Assembly: GCF_009831575.1 (NCBI RefSeq)
Contig: NZ_WUUT01000008.1
Coordinates: forward strand, 1-64,000
Reading direction: 5' to 3'
From: Halovenus carboxidivorans
Lineage (GTDB): Archaea > Halobacteriota > Halobacteria > Halobacteriales > Haloarculaceae
DNA length: 64,000 nucleotides
The notes under the pieces are model-generated. The model ran no database searches and was not told where the DNA came from. It worked only from the letters and a program-made list of their open reading frames with translations. The position numbers and the translations under genes were made by a program. Below are positions 60,268-64,000 of the stretch, one piece after another. Positions within the stretch are counted from its first letter, which is position 1, and the number at the start of each line of letters is the position of its first letter.

Positions 60268-61515
60268 ATGGAGTATCACGACTCCGAGAAAGCGAAAGAG
60301 GTGGCGAGCAGGGTCGAGGCCTTCATGGACGAGGAGGTCATTCCCCGCGAGCGACAGGCGCTCCAGAACCGTGATCCCGTCACAATCGACGAGATGCGCG
60401 ACTTCTGGGAGAAAGCCAAAGAGCGGGATCTGTTCGCGCCGCAGGTCCCCGAGGAGTACGGCGGACAGGGACTGGATTTCAGCGACATGCTGCCCTCCTT
60501 CGAGCAGGTCGGACGGTCGATGCTCGGCGCGATGTCGATTCGCGCACACGCTCCCCAGGAGGGGAACATGCACACCCTGGAGGCGGTCGGTTCCGAAGAA
60601 CAGAAAGAGGAGTGGCTCCGTCCCCTCGTTCAGGGCGATATCTCCTCCGGCTTTGCGATGACCGAACCGCAACAGGGGGCCGGTTCGGACCCGAAGATGC
60701 TGAAGACCACCGCGAAGAAGGACGGCGACGAGTGGGTCATCAACGGCCACAAGTGGTGGACATCCGACGGCTACGACGCCGACTTCCTGCTGGTCATGGC
60801 CCGGACAGACCTCGACAAACATCCCTACGAGGGCACGTCGATCATCCTCGTGCCGACCGACACCGACGGCGTCGAGTGCGTTCGGGATATCCCGCATCTC
60901 GGCCACTTCGACGACCTGATCGACATCCAGCGCGGTCACGCCGAGTTCAAGTTTCACAACGTGCGCGTGCCCGTCGAGAACACCGTCGGCGCGGAGGGGG
61001 CAGGGTTCCAGATCGCACAGATGCGTCTCGGTGGCGGTCGGCTCACCCACTGTATGCGCTACTCCGGGATGGCGATGCGCTCGCTCAACATCGCGAAGGC
61101 GTACATCCAGCACCGTGAGGCCTTCGGCAGTTCGGTCTCCGAAAAGCAGGCGCTGCGACACCGCATCGCCGACGCCGAGACGAATCTCCACGCCGCCCGG
61201 ACGATGGTCCGACACGCTGCCCGCGAACTCGACCGCGGCGAGGCCCGCGTCGAGGTCGCGATGGCAAAGACCTTCACCGCAAACGTGACGACCGAAGCGG
61301 TCGACCTGGCGCTGCAGTGCTGTGGTGGCAACGGGATCGGCAAGGATCTGCCGATTGCGTACTTCTACGAGTCGATCCGGCCGTTCCGGATCGTCGACGG
61401 GACCGACGAGGTCCACCGACGCACCATCGCACGCGACGCCTTCGAGGACGTCAACGACGAGGACCTCGAAAACATCATCCAGTTCGATCCGGAACTGGAC
61501 AAGACCGACGAGTAA
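60268..61515 (+). CDS. Acyl-CoA dehydrogenase (ACAD10/11-like subgroup)
   Basis: 415 residues from ATG 60268. The family motif GFAMTEPQQGAGSD precedes the FAD-contacting WVINGHKWWTSDG. The last third holds CCGGNGIGKD and VDGTDEVHRRTIAR. Most acyl-CoA dehydrogenases have a catalytic Glu in the YEGT motif; here the matching residue is Asp (VDGTDE), as in ACAD10/11-like relatives. It introduces the 2,3-double bond of acyl-CoA with electrons going to ETF. Confidence 0.9.
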   Translation: MEYHDSEKAKEVASRVEAFMDEEVIPRERQALQNRDPVTIDEMRDFWEKAKERDLFAPQVPEEYGGQGLDFSDMLPSFEQVGRSMLGAMSIRAHAPQEGNMHTLEAVGSEEQKEEWLRPLVQGDISSGFAMTEPQQGAGSDPKMLKTTAKKDGDEWVINGHKWWTSDGYDADFLLVMARTDLDKHPYEGTSIILVPTDTDGVECVRDIPHLGHFDDLIDIQRGHAEFKFHNVRVPVENTVGAEGAGFQIAQMRLGGGRLTHCMRYSGMAMRSLNIAKAYIQHREAFGSSVSEKQALRHRIADAETNLHAARTMVRHAARELDRGEARVEVAMAKTFTANVTTEAVDLALQCCGGNGIGKDLPIAYFYESIRPFRIVDGTDEVHRRTIARDAFEDVNDEDLENIIQFDPELDKTDE

Positions 61516-61531
61516 CGGACTGTCTGTCTTT

Positions 61532-61876
61532 TTATTCGTCGTCGACCACCGTCGTCGGGTCGTCGTACCGGTCGTCGGCCCAGCGTTCGAGCGCGTCGAG
61601 CACCTCCGTCCGGAGGGTCTGTCTCCGGGCCGATGGGAGGCCTTCGAGGGTTCCCGTCTCCGGCGCTTCGGTCACGATCTCCCAGTGGTCCACGTCCCGA
61701 TCGTATCCCACGCCGCGGAACTGCTCGGCGCCCTCGATCAGCATCGTACAGACCCGTTCGGTCCCGTCCGATTCGACGGTCGATACCGGGACGAATCGGC
61801 CGTCTCTGTCCGAGAGCTGTTCCGCGACGGACAGCGGCAACGGCCGAGAGGGCAGTGAGTCGGTGAGATCAGCCAT
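61532..61876 (-). CDS. Haloarchaeal protein of unknown function
   Basis: 114 residues from ATG 61876, a start supported by a TTTTATCG box about 30 bases upstream. It is acidic with mixed alpha/beta character (CTMLIEGAEQFRGVGY and LRTEVLDALERWADDRY). No signal, no cysteine pair, no recognised motif. It converges on the acyl-CoA dehydrogenase gene with a T-rich gap. Confidence 0.55.
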   Translation of the reverse strand: MADLTDSLPSRPLPLSVAEQLSDRDGRFVPVSTVESDGTERVCTMLIEGAEQFRGVGYDRDVDHWEIVTEAPETGTLEGLPSARRQTLRTEVLDALERWADDRYDDPTTVVDDE

Positions 61877-61911
61877 CGTCGGCTCGTTTTCGACCGTCTT
61901 CGATAAAACCC

Positions 61912-61939
61912 GCCGACAGTTCCCAGTCGGCAGGAACTG
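61912..61939 (-). terminator. Paired inverted repeats after the methyltransferase gene
   Basis: CAGTTCC-N9-GGAACTG (61917-61939) and GCCGAC-N8-GTCGGC (61912-61931) overlap and are mutually exclusive. On the minus strand they are followed by GGGTTTTATC, so they may terminate the methyltransferase transcript just before the next promoter. Confidence 0.4.
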
Positions 61940-61971
61940 GCGAGGCGTGTCCGGCCGCGTCCTGCGCTCCG

Positions 61972-62682
61972 TTACTTGTCCAGGGCTGTCATGTAGTAGG
62001 AACTGTCCGCACTGTGTCGCGTCTCCGTGACAGTCCAAGCCGTCTGCTCGGCCGCCTCACGGAGTCGGTCCGGGGAGAGCAAGCGAAAGAGCAGCGTCTC
62101 CCCGAAATCGCCCACATACTCGAAGTTCATGACACGAAACGCCAGTCCAACGGCGGAGTCTTCGCGGTGGCCGAGTAGATCCGCGGCGGCCTCGTCTGTC
62201 GGGTCGTAGCAGTCCACGACGGCGGTAGCACCCGGCGTGGTCACGGTAGCCAGGTCGTCGAGAAACTCGCGGACGCCAGCCATCGACTTTCCGAGTGCGA
62301 GCTGTGTCCCGCGGACGAGGGCGGACTCGAACCGGTCGGGATCGAACTGCTCGGGAAGTGCGAACATATCGCCGTGCCGGGCCTTTTCCACGCCTCGTTC
62401 CTCCATCAGCGTCACGAGCTGTCGGCTGTGTTCGAGCCCGACGGCCTCGAACTGCCGTTGGAAGTGCAGCGTATCGCGTCCGGCCCCTGCGCCGACGTCC
62501 AGAAGCGGGCCGCGGAGGCGTCGCGCGATCCACTCCTCCTCCGGCGTCGTCGGGTCGAAGGGCTCGAAATAGAACTGCTCGATGGGATGTTCCTGACGGT
62601 CCTCGCCGTCGAACTGCCACAGCGGCCCCGTCTGTTCACCGTGGTAGTGGTCCCTGATAGCGCGGCCGAACGGATCTGACAT
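61972..62682 (-). CDS. Class I SAM-dependent methyltransferase
   Basis: 236 residues. Motif I LLDVGAGAGRDTLHF binds S-adenosylmethionine and is followed by VGLEHSRQL with the acidic ribose-binding residue. The N-terminal 55 residues (FGRAIRDHYHGEQTGPLW) are typical of a small haloarchaeal group. The acceptor is unknown. A TATA-like TCTATACG lies about 30 bases upstream. Confidence 0.85.
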   Translation of the reverse strand: MSDPFGRAIRDHYHGEQTGPLWQFDGEDRQEHPIEQFYFEPFDPTTPEEEWIARRLRGPLLDVGAGAGRDTLHFQRQFEAVGLEHSRQLVTLMEERGVEKARHGDMFALPEQFDPDRFESALVRGTQLALGKSMAGVREFLDDLATVTTPGATAVVDCYDPTDEAAADLLGHREDSAVGLAFRVMNFEYVGDFGETLLFRLLSPDRLREAAEQTAWTVTETRHSADSSYYMTALDK

Positions 62683-62807
62683 GTATCCGAATCGTCTCTC
62701 GCGCAGCGTATAGAACGTATCTGAAATATGGTTCCGAGTGACACACCAGGTGAGGTCCAGAGTGCACTCATCGATACACCTACATACTCGGCAAGAGCAA
62801 GTAGAGT

Positions 62808-63320
62808 ATGAGTACAGCGCACCTCTTCGGACGGGTGTTGGTCGCGACGGGGACGGATATCGACGTACAGATCGGTGCGGAGCAGACGCTGTTCGGTGGG
62901 GCCGTCAGCGCCTTCTTCACGACGCTCGTCGTCGGCGCAATCCTCGTCGCGGTGTTTCCCGACTACACCGAGCGGATGATCGGGGAGGTGTTCGACGACC
63001 CGGTCGGTCCGTTTCTGTACGGGATCACGGTGCTGCTGTTGGTGGTCGTGCTGATCGTGCTGCTCGTCATTTCGATCGTCGGCATCCTCTTCGTGATCCC
63101 GCTGGCGGTGCTCGGCGCACTCGTCTGGGCGGCGGGTTCCTCGCTGGTGTTACTCGGTATCGCTGACCGCGTGGTCGGCCACGAGGACGGGTGGCTGGTG
63201 CCGTTGCTCCTTGCGGCCGGGATCAACGCCGGGCTGGCACTCAGCGGAATCGGCGCGCTCGTCTCGTTCGTGTTCGGCGCGCTGGGCGTGGGAACGATTC
63301 TGGACGACCGGTACAACTGA
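62808..63320 (+). CDS. Polytopic membrane protein of unknown function
   Basis: 170 residues with four or five membrane helices. A short polar N-terminus (about 1-25) leads helices at about 30-50, 68-90, 92-115 and 125-160, with Gly-rich turns (SGIGALVSFVFGALG). No transporter motif is recognised. A TATA-like CTACATACTC lies about 25 bases upstream. Confidence 0.6.
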   Translation: MSTAHLFGRVLVATGTDIDVQIGAEQTLFGGAVSAFFTTLVVGAILVAVFPDYTERMIGEVFDDPVGPFLYGITVLLLVVVLIVLLVISIVGILFVIPLAVLGALVWAAGSSLVLLGIADRVVGHEDGWLVPLLLAAGINAGLALSGIGALVSFVFGALGVGTILDDRYN

Positions 63321-63334
63321 CCGGAGTCACCGGA

Positions 63335-64000
63335 TCAGTAGTGCCACGGGAACTGCCGGAAGTTCGGCTCCCTGTTCTCGTTGAACGCGTCGCGGCCCTC
63401 CTGGGCCTCCTCGGTCATGTAGCCGAGGCGGGTGGCCTCGCCCGCGAAGACCTGCTGGCCGACCATCCCGTCGTCGGCCATGTTGAAGGCGTACTTGAGC
63501 ATCCGGATCGCCATCGGGGATTTGCGGGTGATCTCGTCGGCCCACTCCAGGGCGACCTCCTCTAGCTCGTCGTGGTCGGTCACCTCGTTGACCATCCCCA
63601 TCTCGGCGGCCTCCTCGGCGTCGTAGTCCCGCCCGAGGAAGAAAATCTCGCGGGCCTTCTTCTGTCCGACCTGGCGGGCGAGATACGCCGACCCGAAGCC
63701 AGCGTCGTAGGAGCCGACATCGGCGTCGGTCTGTTTGAAAATCGCGTTCTCGCTCGCGATTGTCATGTCACAGACGACGTGCAGGGAGTGACCGCCGCCG
63801 ACCGCCCAACCGGGAGCGACGCAGATGACCGGCTTGGGCATAAAGCGGATGAGCCGCTGGACTTCCAGGATGTGCAGGCGGCCGAGACCCTCCTGTGCGG
63901 CGGCCTCCTCGCTCTCCTCCTCGTACTCGTAGCCGGACTCGCCGCGGATCTGCTGGTCGCCGCCCGAGCAGAACGCCCAGCCGCCGTCTTTCGAGGAGGG
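63335..64000 (-). CDS. menB: 1,4-dihydroxy-2-naphthoyl-CoA synthase, N-terminus outside the window
   Basis: The last 221 residues are visible. GWAFCSGGDQ is the oxyanion-hole region at the cut edge, then APGWAVGGGHSLHVVCDMTIAS, the Asp-bearing DVGSYDAGFG motif of MenB and the conserved C-terminal end FPWHY. It closes the naphthoate ring in menaquinone synthesis, the haloarchaeal respiratory quinone. The start lies beyond base 64000. Confidence 0.93.
   Translation of the reverse strand, partial: PSSKDGGWAFCSGGDQQIRGESGYEYEEESEEAAAQEGLGRLHILEVQRLIRFMPKPVICVAPGWAVGGGHSLHVVCDMTIASENAIFKQTDADVGSYDAGFGSAYLARQVGQKKAREIFFLGRDYDAEEAAEMGMVNEVTDHDELEEVALEWADEITRKSPMAIRMLKYAFNMADDGMVGQQVFAGEATRLGYMTEEAQEGRDAFNENREPNFRQFPWHY

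Overview
The window is chromosomal DNA from a haloarchaeon (class Halobacteria). Support: very acidic predicted proteins, high G+C genes with TATA-like boxes 24-30 bases upstream of many start codons (leaderless or near-leaderless mRNAs, several with GTG starts), and archaeal markers (A-type ATP synthase, proteasome alpha subunit, RNase P Pop5 subunit, prefoldin beta, L37Ae, RpoP, Pcc1, AglF/AglG-like glycosylation enzymes). It is gene dense, about 72 protein genes. I saw no tRNA, rRNA, CRISPR array, insertion sequence or prophage. No genus is claimed.

Layout. 0.2-5.2 kb: receiver/PAS histidine kinase, SppA-like membrane protease with a DUF4350-like partner, Tat-exported protein. 5.4-13.4 kb: A-type ATP synthase operon atpH-I-K-E-C-F-A-B, without atpD. 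13.4-16.8 kb: small haloarchaeal genes, an enolase-superfamily protein and panB. 16.8-23.9 kb: phosphate block on the minus strand, ppk1 (with an N-terminal zinc finger), a PPP-type phosphatase, then pstS-pstC-pstA without pstB. 24-28.5 kb: zinc-ribbon protein, SDR, two glycosyltransferases, AglF-like nucleotidyltransferase and thioredoxin, directly downstream of the displaced atpD (29 kb). 29.7-36.4 kb: histidine kinase with a degenerate receiver domain, HAD hydrolase, MFS transporter, metallophosphoesterase, and a membrane protein with 36 tandem TVEx tetrapeptides. 36.4-44.7 kb: a nine-gene, mostly overlapping Mrp-type cation/proton antiporter operon. 44.9-51.5 kb: information-processing cluster (L37Ae, RpoP, Pcc1, prefoldin beta, DUF3194, BFN nuclease, HAD, Pop5, PsmA, GNAT). 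51.5-56.5 kb: membrane, lipoprotein and hydrolase genes plus MutY. 56.6-64 kb: fatty-acid/CoA metabolism (3-hydroxyacyl-CoA dehydrogenase/enoyl-CoA hydratase fusion, MaoC-type pair, acyl-CoA dehydrogenase), a methyltransferase and, cut by the right edge, MenB.

Themes: membrane energetics (ATP synthase, Mrp antiporter), phosphate uptake and polyphosphate storage, and surface glycosylation, with an exported protein carrying nine N-glycosylation sequons. The oddest items are the TVEx repeat protein, the zinc-finger PPK1, the split ATP synthase locus, a pst locus without its ATPase, a zinc-less L37Ae, and several paired or TATA-overlapping inverted repeats in intergenic DNA. Many starts were moved inward from the longest reading frame, using TATA spacing, overlap with the upstream gene, or family alignment.
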